Assembly: GCF_025685645.1 (NCBI RefSeq)
Contig: NZ_JAGSYF010000006.1
Span: 1 to 64,000, forward strand
DNA from: Edaphobacter bradus
GTDB taxonomy: Bacteria; Acidobacteriota; Terriglobia; Terriglobales; Acidobacteriaceae
Length of the DNA stretch: 64,000 nt
Reading direction: 5' to 3'
Position numbers and translations under genes: made by a program. The notes below the pieces were generated by a model. The model made no database searches and was not told the origin of the DNA. It was given only the letters and a program-made list of their open reading frames with translations. Below, in pieces: positions 43,257-53,734 of this stretch. Position 1 is the first letter of the stretch; every line of letters begins with the position of its first letter.

Positions 43257-43439
43257 TCAGGCCGCTTTTGCCGGCGCGGTGAATGTCGCCGCATTCTTCC
43301 TGACGAACTCCTGCACGCTCAGCGGCTCTTGCCCCGTGAGCGTGAGGACGTCGTCCGACATCCGGTCGTAGCGTCCCGCGCGGTGCAGATCGGCCATCGT
43401 CGCGAGGTAGCCCAATTTCACCTCGTCCTGCGGGTTGAC
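43257..43439 (-). pseudogene. C-terminal fragment of an NmrA-like NAD(P)-binding protein
   Basis: About 60 codons read NPQDEVKLGYLATMADLHRA, then RYDRMSDDVLTLTGQEPLSV and QEFVRKNAATF, the conserved tail of NmrA/SDR-type atypical NAD(P)-binding proteins. The Rossmann domain is missing; the DNA upstream belongs to the malic enzyme gene and its trailer. It is a deletion remnant. Confidence 0.7.
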
Positions 43440-43473
43440 GTAAAGGCTGCTGCGTTTCGTTTTGATTTGGAAC

Positions 43474-45177
43474 TTATTGTTTGCGTTCGTACGGAACGTA
43501 TCCAGGGTCCCAAATATTTGCTTCAAGTTCGCGATTCAAGGAACTTTCGTCAGTAACCTGCGCCTGTCCATCTTGAATTGCCTGTCTCCCCACCGCCTGT
43601 CCGATCACGCGACCGAGTTGACGCGCTTCCGAGATCGGCGGAAGGAGGCTCGCCTGTTTGTCTTTCTGCGTGGGTAAGTGACGTATCAATTCCGTAGCTG
43701 CGGCCTTCACCATCGTATCGGTGACGTATCGAGCTTTGGAGGCAATGATTCCAAGAGCGAGCCCAGGGAATATGTAGGAGTTATTGGTCTGGGCGATATG
43801 AACTTTCTTCCCGCCAAGATTCACGGGTTCAAACGGACTGCCTGTGCCGACGAGCGCCCGTCCTTCCGTCCAGTCCATCAGATTCTGGGGAGTGGCTTCG
43901 CTACGCGAAGTGGGGTTCGAAAGCGGAAAGATGACGGGCCGAGTGGTGTGCTTCGCCATTTCGCGTACTGCTTGCTCGGTGAAGGCTCCCCCCTGACCAG
44001 ACACTCCAATGAGGACCGTAGGCTTCGCATTGCGAACCACCTCCATCAGCGTGATCTCTCCGTTCGGTTGTCTCCACCCCTGCACTTCTTGTTCTTTGCG
44101 CGCATAGGGTAGCTGCTCCGCCTCAACATTCTGACGACTTTCAGTAATCAGGCCGTAGCGATCAATGGCGTAGAAGCGAGCGCGTGCTTCCTCTTTCGAA
44201 ACGCCTCGGTCCTCAATGAATTGCGCCAACAGGTTGGTGATGCCTAGACCCGCACTTCCAAAGCCAACGACGGCGATCTTTTGCTGCTCCAGTGGAATGC
44301 CCGTTACATTGATTGCTGAGATGAGTGTTGTAGTTGTGATAGCTGCGGTACCCTGAATATCGTCGTTGAACGTGCATAACTTGTTCCTGTAGCGTGCCAG
44401 AAATCGAGCGGCATTCGAACCAGCAAAGTCTTCCCATTGCAACAGCACGTGTGGCCAGCGCAATTTCACTGCTGAGACAAACGCTTCGACGAAGTCGTCG
44501 TATTCCTGGCCGCGTACACGCTTGTTCCGCCATCCGATATAGAGTGGATCTTTGAGCCGCTCCTCATTGTCTGTACCGACGTCGAGCAGGATCGGAAGGC
44601 AGTGCTCCGGATGAATCCCTCCGAGCGCGGTATAAAGCGCCATCTTGCCGATGGGGATGCCCATACCTCCGGCACCCTGATCACCAAGTCCCAGAATCCG
44701 TTCGCCATCACTGACCACGATGCATTTCACGTCGTCATAGCGGGAATGGCGAAGGATCTGATTGATCCGGTCCTTATTTGGATAGCTGAGAAACAGACCC
44801 CGTGGCTTTCTCCATATTTCGCTGAATCGCTGGCAGCCTTCTCCGACAGTTGGTGTGTATACCAGGGGTAGCATCTGTTCAACATTGCGAACAAGTAGAG
44901 CGTAAAACAGCGTTTCGTTCGTATCCTGCAGATCGCGGAGAAAACTGTATTTATTGAAAGGAGTCGACTGGGCCGCGAGCGCTTGCATCCTACGCTGAAG
45001 CTGTTCATCAAGGCTTCCCACATGCGGTGGCAGCAAGCCGTGCAGGTCAAACACATCGCGTTCGTGATCGGAGAAGGCTGTTCCTTTGTTGAGGCGAGGA
45101 GAATTGATCAGGTTGAACCCCGCGAGAGACAATTGAAGGGTTTGTTGATCAGCTGATTTTTGCAATTGCGCGTTCAT
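43474..45177 (-). CDS. maeA: NAD-dependent malic enzyme
   Basis: The 567-residue enzyme decarboxylates malate to pyruvate with reduction of NAD. It is of the SfcA/MaeA size class (E. coli 565). Visible features are YTPTVGEGCQRFSEIWRKPRG near residue 107, the SDGERILGLGDQGAGGMGIP motif near 157, the metal-site segment FNDDIQGTAA near 256 and the NAD fold VGFGSAGLGI near 290. ATG 45177 has GGAGGG seven bases upstream; an ATG two codons earlier is too close to it. The gene is single, with a stop just before the NmrA fragment, and its product links the TCA cycle with pyruvate metabolism. Confidence 0.95.
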   Translation of the reverse strand: MNAQLQKSADQQTLQLSLAGFNLINSPRLNKGTAFSDHERDVFDLHGLLPPHVGSLDEQLQRRMQALAAQSTPFNKYSFLRDLQDTNETLFYALLVRNVEQMLPLVYTPTVGEGCQRFSEIWRKPRGLFLSYPNKDRINQILRHSRYDDVKCIVVSDGERILGLGDQGAGGMGIPIGKMALYTALGGIHPEHCLPILLDVGTDNEERLKDPLYIGWRNKRVRGQEYDDFVEAFVSAVKLRWPHVLLQWEDFAGSNAARFLARYRNKLCTFNDDIQGTAAITTTTLISAINVTGIPLEQQKIAVVGFGSAGLGITNLLAQFIEDRGVSKEEARARFYAIDRYGLITESRQNVEAEQLPYARKEQEVQGWRQPNGEITLMEVVRNAKPTVLIGVSGQGGAFTEQAVREMAKHTTRPVIFPLSNPTSRSEATPQNLMDWTEGRALVGTGSPFEPVNLGGKKVHIAQTNNSYIFPGLALGIIASKARYVTDTMVKAAATELIRHLPTQKDKQASLLPPISEARQLGRVIGQAVGRQAIQDGQAQVTDESSLNRELEANIWDPGYVPYERKQ

Positions 45178-45317
45178 TTTCATCCCTCCGCAATCACGGT
45201 TCTCTTCATCAACGCATTAAATTGCTCTTCGATAGGTCGATGAATTCGTCGGCGTGTATTATGCGCGGCTCGCACCGAGATCCTTGGCCGTTCTTGCGCC
45301 GCTCTCTCAGTGCAGAC

Positions 45318-46049
45318 TCATGGAGCGCCCACAGAGGCTTGGTGCAGGTCACTGGATTGCAACGCTCCGGATGAGTGGCAATCCTTATAGTCGATAACAA
45401 GATGGGCATGGCCCCCAAAGCGTACCTGTGTATCGGAGACATTCCGTTCCGGCAACCAAATGCCGTTTAGCCTTTGATATGTTGCAATGAAGTCGGAGTG
45501 TGTCGTCCACCAGGACGGCATCTTTGCCGGATGCCCTTCGGCGCGTGTCACGGCATAGTCCGTGCCATCGACCCAGATTCGTCCTACCCATGCAACCATG
45601 CTTTCAACCCGCGGCTTGACGTCGAGCACATAGACAGCCCCGCGCTGCGAGGACTCCGTACCAACCATGGCGAAGTCATAGTTCTTGCGCGTGAGCCGAG
45701 ACCCTTCATGAAGGGTCCCTTTCGTCGCCTCGCGCTCCGTATTGACTATCTTGTGGAGAACTCGTAAGCGAAGCGGGCTAGATCCAGTCTCCGACATGAT
45801 TGTCAGCTCTTTCCTGGCCCCATCCTGCTGGGCACGCACTCTCATCTCTGCATGCTTTGACTCTGGGAATCCCTCATAATCGAGCGTGTAGATGCGCTCG
45901 CAGACATAGCCCGGTTGCGTCAGTGCTCTCTGCTCATTCATCCTCTCCACGCGATCGGCTATTTCATTGGCCGACGGAACAGGGGCGGCATTCTGGGCTC
46001 TTGCCAGCGCCACCACGAGGCTAGCCATGCAAGCGCACCGGAAAATCAT
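45318..46049 (-). CDS. Exported LolA/RseB-like protein of unknown function
   Basis: The 243-residue protein has a signal peptide (MIFRCACMASLVVALARAQ). The mature part looks like the open beta-barrel fold of LolA/LolB/RseB, with MNEQRALTQPGYVCERIYTL early and the late VGRIWVDGTDYAVTRAEGHP segment typical of outer-membrane lipoprotein-sorting-like proteins. ATG 46049 is supported by GGAGG just upstream. It could bind lipids or sense the envelope. No partner gene is next to it. The 48 bases to the activase gene stop are non-coding. Confidence 0.7.
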   Translation of the reverse strand: MIFRCACMASLVVALARAQNAAPVPSANEIADRVERMNEQRALTQPGYVCERIYTLDYEGFPESKHAEMRVRAQQDGARKELTIMSETGSSPLRLRVLHKIVNTEREATKGTLHEGSRLTRKNYDFAMVGTESSQRGAVYVLDVKPRVESMVAWVGRIWVDGTDYAVTRAEGHPAKMPSWWTTHSDFIATYQRLNGIWLPERNVSDTQVRFGGHAHLVIDYKDCHSSGALQSSDLHQASVGAP

Positions 46050-46096
46050 AGAGACCTCCGCGCAAGACACCATGCCAATGCAAAGGACGACGGAAG

Positions 46097-49000
46097 TTAA
46101 TAAGCTGCTGCTAGTCGTTCAGATTCGAGTTGTAGTGCATACTCTGCGAGCTTCGCTTCGATGTCAGCTTCGACTTTACGCCGCCGGATGATGTCCTCGC
46201 GGTAGCGCCTTAGAAAATAATCGATCGTCTCCACACGAATGCGGATAGAACCGGAAGGTTTGTTCTCATCGAGGTCCTTGAAGGAGAAATACGGTGTTCC
46301 CGACTCCTCAATGATGCCTTCGATCACTCCGTAAATCGGGGCATCGTGCCCACACTTGAAACTGGAGACCTCAAGAGCGACAAGATTAGGATGTCGCGCT
46401 GTAAATTTCGCCGCCCAGACCTTATGGTTGGTGCTGGTCGAGTAACGGTTCTTCCAGACGTCGCTGATATCGAGAGGATGCGTGATAAGGCCGGCACGCA
46501 CTTCATCGCCAAAGAGTCGGTCGAGCAGATCCTCATCGAGCGGCAATGTGCTTTGCGAAAAGACCGGATAGCCGAGCTTCTGGAACTCCTCCATGATCTC
46601 GTGATTCAGGCCTGGGTCGTGGTGATAGACGCGGCCCAGCATGACGATACCGATGCGGTCCTCACGCTCAAGCTGATCTAGCGTCTCCCGCGCCTGACGA
46701 CGAATCTCACCCTCGCATTCGAAGAGCGCCTTGAATCCGGCGGAAATGGCTCGATCGTTCTCCTCGCGGGAGAGCCCAAGCAGCGGCGTCCACGCCTTAT
46801 ACATCTGGTCGGCACAGATCTTCTGGTCCTGCAGGTTCAGGATCGGATCGAGGTAGGTGATCCCATTCTCCGTAAAGATGTCGCTCTCCTTGGTGAACGC
46901 TGCTTTCACCACTTCGGGGGTCGCGGTCACGGTAGGGCAGGCATTCGATCCAGTCAGGTTTACAAGTGGCGTGTGCAGGATGTCGTACATCGGAAACCAC
47001 ACGGCGTTGAGCGGCTTCTTGTTGTGCTTCGTAGCCAGCAGATTGTAAACGTGTGCGATACCAATCTTTGAGGGATAGCACGGATCGATGGCGCCACGGC
47101 TTGCACCAGCGCGGTAAAGCTCCGGAGTGGTGTAGTCGGAGTACAGGATGTTCTCTGCCTTGATGCCCAGACTTGCAAAATATGCATTGAAGAACGGAGC
47201 ATAGGTATAGGTGTTCAGCAGGCGAGGAATCCCTACGCGGAAATCCTTGCGTCGCTCCATCAACGCAGCGCGCTCTCTCACATTCTTCGACACGAAGAGA
47301 CCTTTTGTCCCCGGAACGGCATCGGCCACGTCTTCTACCTGACGGTGGCGGAAGACATCGCGCGCCGCTATGTCGACGAAGTTCGGATTAGCCTCTTTGA
47401 TCTTGTCGATGTCGGCCTTGATGTCCTTCATATCATCCAGGTCTTCCACTGCTCCCTTCTCGCAGGTCGCAATGATGAGCCTCTGCTCTCCAACACGCAG
47501 CGGGACTTTGGTCTTGCGTGGCTGGAAGTTGACGGGCTTTGGCAGCTCGACCACCTTACTCGATCCCGGAGCGAGCTGGATCTGCACCAGCGGCTCCACC
47601 TTGGCCTTGAAGGGAGAAGACGTACCGCAACCTCCGCCAGTGCTGCAGGATGAGCCGTGCCCTTCGGCAGCAGGAGCGTTCGCCTGAATCTGTTCCAGAC
47701 TTGGCAGAGTCGAAGCCGTCGTGATCTCCTCAGGAGTGGCGGAGTGGTCCTCATGAGCCTCACCTCCGTTCACATCAACGTCTATGAAGGTGCGCAGACA
47801 GTTGTTCTTGCAGAAATAGCATCGTGTGTCTTCGTTGCGCGTCGTGCGATAGCGAATGTTCCGCACTGCCTCAAGGCCGATGAAGGTCGTTCGCTTGCCG
47901 TTCTTCCATAGGCGCAAGGCCTCCTGCGCGGCGCCAATCGCTCCCGATTCGCCGCAATGCTCGTGCACGATGATCTCAGGCTCCTTGCCGTTAGCGCGGA
48001 AGCTGGACTTGATGAAGTCCACCTCCGCCTTCACCACCGCCATGTTGTTCTGCGTGCCACCCTGCAACACGAAGCGTGAGCCGAGAGTTGCGAGATTGGG
48101 AATGCTGGCAACATAGAGGAAGACGTTCTTGGGCAGCACGTCTGCAAGTCCGGCGAGAATCTCTTCCGAACGCCATCCCTGGCGCTGGAAGTTCACAATG
48201 TCGGATTGCATGAAGACTGCGCAGCCGTAGCCGAAGGACGGCATCGACTTCGCAGAGAAGGCGATGTCCGCGAACTCCTCAACCTTCATGCCAAAGCCTT
48301 CCGCCGTGGATTGGAGAAAATATCCGTTGCCTGCGGAGCACTGCGTGTTGAGCTTGAAGTCCTTCACGCGGCCATCTTTGAGCACAATCAGCTTAATGTC
48401 CTGTCCGCCCACGTCGATAATGACGTGTGGGTCGTCATAGAACTTCAGCGCCGACTCAGTGTGCGCCACCGTCTCAACAAGGGCGACGTCGGCATGCAGC
48501 ACATCCTTGAGAATGTCCTTGGCATAGCCTGTTGTCCCGACGCCGAGCACCTCCATCGTTGCGCCCTTGCTCTCTACCTGCTCGCGCAACTTCTCGAACA
48601 TTTGAATCGTATCCTCAATCGGATTGCCGCCCGAGAGTTGATAACTCTTGCAGAGAATCTCGCCCTCCATACCCAACAGGACTGCCTTGGTAGAAGTTGA
48701 CCCTCCATCAACGCCGATGAAGCCGGAAACGACCTGCTGAGGGGTGAAACTCACGGGCACGAACTTCGCACGGCGGTAAGCGGATTTGAAGTCGTCGAGT
48801 TCGGCGGCATCCGCGACCAACCCCTTGGTACCCGACGCGGCTTTCTCTTCCGCTCTGCCGTAGTCGATGTAGTACTGCAGCTTCTCCGTTCCCAGATAAC
48901 GGCCGATCGCAGGTTCTTCGTCCTTGCCGAACTCCACCGAACCGAGTGCTGCGAAGTACTGAGCGTTCTCGGGAACCTTGATCAAGTCTTCAGGCGTCAT

Positions 49001-49765
49001 GCCCTCGGGAACCTCGACCTTGCGCTCCTTCCACATGCGAGGAATGTTCGCCTGCCAAGCCTCTTTCATGCCACGAATGAACGAGTTGGGGCCGCCGAGC
49101 AAGAGCACGTGCGGACGCAACGTATTACCCCGAGTAAGCACGCTGAGATTCTGCAGCACAATCGCCTCAAACAGCGAGGCCATCAATTCATGCGAGGGCG
49201 TGCCGGTCTTCTGGAGGCTATTGATATCTGTTTCAGCAAAGACCCCGCACTTCCCTGCCACCTTGTGCAGCTTGACGCCGTGATACCCCTGGTTGGCCAG
49301 TTCCGATACAGGTATCTTCAGCTTCGCATTGATCTTGTCGATAACGGCGCCTGTTCCGCCCGCGCACTTGTCATTCATCGAAGGAATCTTTTTCTTGCGT
49401 CCCGTCTCCTCGTCATCTTTGAAGACGATGATCTTCGCGTCCTGCCCGCCAAGCTCGATGACAGAGTAGACCTCCGGGTGAAGTTTCTCCACCGCAAGTG
49501 AGACGGCGTGGACTTCCTGCACGAACTTTGCACCGATCATCTCTGCGATCGGACCGCCACCGGACCCCGTAACGAAGACACGCGTGTTTGCCGCAGAGAT
49601 GCCGGCCTCCGATTCCATGCGGCGCAGAAATTCAAGCACCTTTTCCGGCTGCCGAGTTTCATGCCGCTGATAATCCTGCCATACGATGGCATCTGTCGCC
49701 GCGTCCACGACAATCGACTTTACCGTCGTTGAACCAACATCCAGACCAACCAGGAATTTTTCCAT
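46097..49765 (-). CDS. Double BadF/HgdC-type activator ATPase fused to a DUF2229 module
   Basis: A 1222-residue cytoplasmic protein. Domain 1 (about 1-290) and domain 2 (about 345-640) are ASKHA ATPases of the acyl-CoA dehydratase activase type. Each has a phosphate loop (GLDVGSTTVKSIVVD near 6; GVDGGSTSTKAVLLG near 350), a GGQD motif and Fe-S-cluster Cys in CAGGTGAVID / GKCGVFAETD and CSAGNGYFLQ / YGCAVFMQSD. A CxxCxxxC segment (CYFCKNNC, 649-656) and a Cys/Gly-rich linker (near 700-715) follow. The C-terminal DUF2229/COG3580-type module (about 790-1222) has conserved Cys in DPCYPSK, NACPTV and FKCGHD. Such activators use ATP to push single electrons to very low potential. ATG 49765 is preferred since homologues start just before the first strand. 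It is the last gene of a three-gene locus. Confidence 0.85.
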   Translation of the reverse strand: MEKFLVGLDVGSTTVKSIVVDAATDAIVWQDYQRHETRQPEKVLEFLRRMESEAGISAANTRVFVTGSGGGPIAEMIGAKFVQEVHAVSLAVEKLHPEVYSVIELGGQDAKIIVFKDDEETGRKKKIPSMNDKCAGGTGAVIDKINAKLKIPVSELANQGYHGVKLHKVAGKCGVFAETDINSLQKTGTPSHELMASLFEAIVLQNLSVLTRGNTLRPHVLLLGGPNSFIRGMKEAWQANIPRMWKERKVEVPEGMTPEDLIKVPENAQYFAALGSVEFGKDEEPAIGRYLGTEKLQYYIDYGRAEEKAASGTKGLVADAAELDDFKSAYRRAKFVPVSFTPQQVVSGFIGVDGGSTSTKAVLLGMEGEILCKSYQLSGGNPIEDTIQMFEKLREQVESKGATMEVLGVGTTGYAKDILKDVLHADVALVETVAHTESALKFYDDPHVIIDVGGQDIKLIVLKDGRVKDFKLNTQCSAGNGYFLQSTAEGFGMKVEEFADIAFSAKSMPSFGYGCAVFMQSDIVNFQRQGWRSEEILAGLADVLPKNVFLYVASIPNLATLGSRFVLQGGTQNNMAVVKAEVDFIKSSFRANGKEPEIIVHEHCGESGAIGAAQEALRLWKNGKRTTFIGLEAVRNIRYRTTRNEDTRCYFCKNNCLRTFIDVDVNGGEAHEDHSATPEEITTASTLPSLEQIQANAPAAEGHGSSCSTGGGCGTSSPFKAKVEPLVQIQLAPGSSKVVELPKPVNFQPRKTKVPLRVGEQRLIIATCEKGAVEDLDDMKDIKADIDKIKEANPNFVDIAARDVFRHRQVEDVADAVPGTKGLFVSKNVRERAALMERRKDFRVGIPRLLNTYTYAPFFNAYFASLGIKAENILYSDYTTPELYRAGASRGAIDPCYPSKIGIAHVYNLLATKHNKKPLNAVWFPMYDILHTPLVNLTGSNACPTVTATPEVVKAAFTKESDIFTENGITYLDPILNLQDQKICADQMYKAWTPLLGLSREENDRAISAGFKALFECEGEIRRQARETLDQLEREDRIGIVMLGRVYHHDPGLNHEIMEEFQKLGYPVFSQSTLPLDEDLLDRLFGDEVRAGLITHPLDISDVWKNRYSTSTNHKVWAAKFTARHPNLVALEVSSFKCGHDAPIYGVIEGIIEESGTPYFSFKDLDENKPSGSIRIRVETIDYFLRRYREDIIRRRKVEADIEAKLAEYALQLESERLAAAY

Positions 49766-49837
49766 TGCCCGCCACCTCAATCACAGGTCGTCAGCACGAG
49801 GTAAAAATAGAGGCCGTTGCTCTCACGAGCCGCCGCA

Positions 49838-51628
<1,791 letters not shown>

Positions 51629-51693
51629 ATGCGTCTCCTATCAGCAAGGTGGTGAGCGGCGATTTGTCGTGGAATGGCAGAAGTGTCGTCCCA

Positions 51694-52980
51694 TTACATC
51701 TGCCCCTTCATCCCCTGGAATCCATGTGCGAGTTGCTTGAAGAAGTACTTGATGACGCGCTGGTCGTTGTAACACCAGCCAAGGATGTGATTCAGCGTGG
51801 AAAAGCAATGCGTCTGGCAGGTTTCCTTCTGATGGTCGAGTTGCTTGGTATCAAACTTGTGGTCTCCAACCACACCCCAGTTGTAGGAAGCGGTGTACAT
51901 CGGAAAACACGGCGCAAGCGTTCCATCAACGCGAATGATCATTGAGTTCTGCCCGGCACGACAGTTCCAGGGAAAGTGATTGCCTTTCATAAAACCAACC
52001 ATCTGCCAAAGGCGCGCGTTTGAGTTCACCATCTTATAACCGGAGTCCTGCTTCTCCGTGAGCCACTGGATCGTCTCCTCAACAGCCGGCCAGTCATCCT
52101 TCGTGATGTAGGTGACGTTGTTATCGCCGTGCCTGAAGTGTTCATCCTGTTCAAGTAGCGGCGACTCATTAATGTGGTAATCCGTAGCGACTCCGCAGCT
52201 GTGCGCGATCTCAGTCAGCTCTCTCACGTCATCCAGATTGTTGCGGCAGATGTTGATATTGAGGAAGACGGAGTAGCCATATCCATACTGCTTGCGGATC
52301 AAATAATCGAATTGCTTGCGAATTGGCACCAGGGCCTTCGGCAGCCCCAGTTTGAGATCGACGGCATCGACTGCAATATTGAAGGTAGACATGCCAGCGT
52401 CCGCCAACTTGTCGATCACGTCGGTTCGCAGCAACCGGGCATTCGTCGGCAGATAGATCCAGAAGCTCTTCTTCGCAGCGTAGTAAGTAATTCGATGAAT
52501 AAAGTCGGGCCGCAACAGCGGCTCCCCACCCATATATGCGAGCACCCGGCATCCCGTGCTGTGCAGCCAGTCAATCGAGCGCTTTGCCGTGTCTTCGGTC
52601 ATGCCTTTGACCTTGTTGTCGAAGGCCCAGCAATAGTGACAGTCAAGGTTGCACTTGAACTCAGTGAAGAGGTAGGCGATGAGCGGGTGAAAATCCCCTG
52701 CGGTTACACGGGAACGTATGTACGGGAAAAGCCATCCCTGCATCGCGTAGTAAATCTGCGCTGGCGTCCACTTGCGATTCTCAGGCGGCCGCCAATCTGC
52801 CGAATCGTCAATTGGTCCAAGCAGTTCGGGATGCTGCGGAAAGATAGGATCGGGGAATTCCTGCGGCTCACCAACCGGTCGCAAACCGGGCTGCGCTGGA
52901 GCAGGCTGGGTCAGCAGTGTATGCAGTGGAACATCAAGTCGAAAACTTGGCGGGGACTCGATGACTCGTTCTGGACGCAT
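51694..52980 (-). CDS. Radical SAM protein with SPASM-like C-terminus
   Basis: The 428-residue protein has the radical SAM motif C110-N-L-D-C114-H-Y-C117 in FKCNLDCHYCW, a GGEPLLRPD segment (SAM-binding GGE) near 155, and a Cys-rich C-terminal part (NCRAGQNSMIIRVDGTLAPC, then CQTHCFSTLNHILGWC) that should bind auxiliary Fe-S clusters. About 70 residues precede the barrel and mention PQHPELLGPIDDSADWRPPE. It is the first gene of the activase locus on the minus strand. Radical SAM/SPASM enzymes modify peptides or proteins, and no precursor-peptide gene is seen nearby, so the target might be one of the two partner proteins. An inverted repeat lies in its promoter region. Confidence 0.88.
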   Translation of the reverse strand: MRPERVIESPPSFRLDVPLHTLLTQPAPAQPGLRPVGEPQEFPDPIFPQHPELLGPIDDSADWRPPENRKWTPAQIYYAMQGWLFPYIRSRVTAGDFHPLIAYLFTEFKCNLDCHYCWAFDNKVKGMTEDTAKRSIDWLHSTGCRVLAYMGGEPLLRPDFIHRITYYAAKKSFWIYLPTNARLLRTDVIDKLADAGMSTFNIAVDAVDLKLGLPKALVPIRKQFDYLIRKQYGYGYSVFLNINICRNNLDDVRELTEIAHSCGVATDYHINESPLLEQDEHFRHGDNNVTYITKDDWPAVEETIQWLTEKQDSGYKMVNSNARLWQMVGFMKGNHFPWNCRAGQNSMIIRVDGTLAPCFPMYTASYNWGVVGDHKFDTKQLDHQKETCQTHCFSTLNHILGWCYNDQRVIKYFFKQLAHGFQGMKGQM

Positions 52981-53094
52981 TTATGCCTCCTGTTGGAATC
53001 AATGGAGACTCGCACCCGTACGAAATTCTTAGTGTGAGATTTTACCATCCATATGTTCACAGCGGACATACATGCAAAACCATTCTGAGTTTTT

Positions 53095-53112
53095 CTCAAA
53101 AAATGTTTTGAG
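53095..53112. promoter_or_regulatory. Inverted repeat upstream of the radical SAM/activase locus
   Basis: CTCAAAA (53095-53101) and TTTTGAG (53106-53112) form a 7-bp inverted repeat around AATG in a very AT-rich stretch, 115-132 bases before the radical SAM start. It may be an operator or part of the promoter. It does not fit the FNR consensus. Confidence 0.4.
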
Positions 53113-53159
53113 ATTATAAAAATCAACCGATGTACGGCTGCAGCGAATGGTCCGAGGAT

Positions 53160-53666
53160 TCAGCGGCGCGTCAAGGTTGCAATCATCTCGCGAAATTCTG
53201 GCCACTGTCTGCTCAGGGAAGCTCGCTCTCCCGATTCGTAGTCCTCATACTCAAAGCCCGGACTCACGGTACACCCCAGCAGCGCCCATTGCCCGCCCCG
53301 CACTAGCCGCGATCCCTGCCAGACCCCTCGCTCCACCAGGACCTGCGGCCGTTGGCCCGCCGCAAGATTATTGCCGATGGCCACGGTGCGCCCGCCCCCG
53401 CTCGGCAAAAGCTGCAGCATCTCGACGGGGTCTCCGGCATAAAAGTGAAACAACTCATCAGACCCAAGGCGATGCATCTCGCTGAAGGTGCCAGGCTCAA
53501 GTAGATAGTAGATTGCAGTTCCCGTTCTACGTTTACCCGGATAGCGTCCATCCGCGAGCGCTTCTGCAGCAATCCACTCTTCAGCGCCATACGTTCGCCT
53601 GAACCACCCTCCCTCGCGCGGATGCGGTTCCAGTCCCAGTACTTTCTTAATTTCATCTGCCGTCAT
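53160..53666 (-). CDS. DUF985 (cupin_5) family protein
   Basis: The 168-residue protein is a compact cupin of the DUF985 family: the N-terminus has LGLEPHPREGGWFRRTY, then TAIYYLLEPGTFSEMHRLGS, ELFHFYAGDPVEMLQL and LLGCTVSPGFEYEDYE at the end. ATG 53666 has GAGG six bases upstream; a GTG four codons earlier is open. DUF985 proteins resemble sugar-epimerase-like cupins, with no established reaction. It is on the same strand as the activase locus but 180 bases away and probably independent. Confidence 0.85.
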   Translation of the reverse strand: MTADEIKKVLGLEPHPREGGWFRRTYGAEEWIAAEALADGRYPGKRRTGTAIYYLLEPGTFSEMHRLGSDELFHFYAGDPVEMLQLLPSGGGRTVAIGNNLAAGQRPQVLVERGVWQGSRLVRGGQWALLGCTVSPGFEYEDYESGERASLSRQWPEFREMIATLTRR

Positions 53667-53734
53667 CGAAGCCCTCACGCTATGCTGTAGATAATCCTTA
53701 CATCACATCCATTTTCACAGAGCAGCCGTTATCT

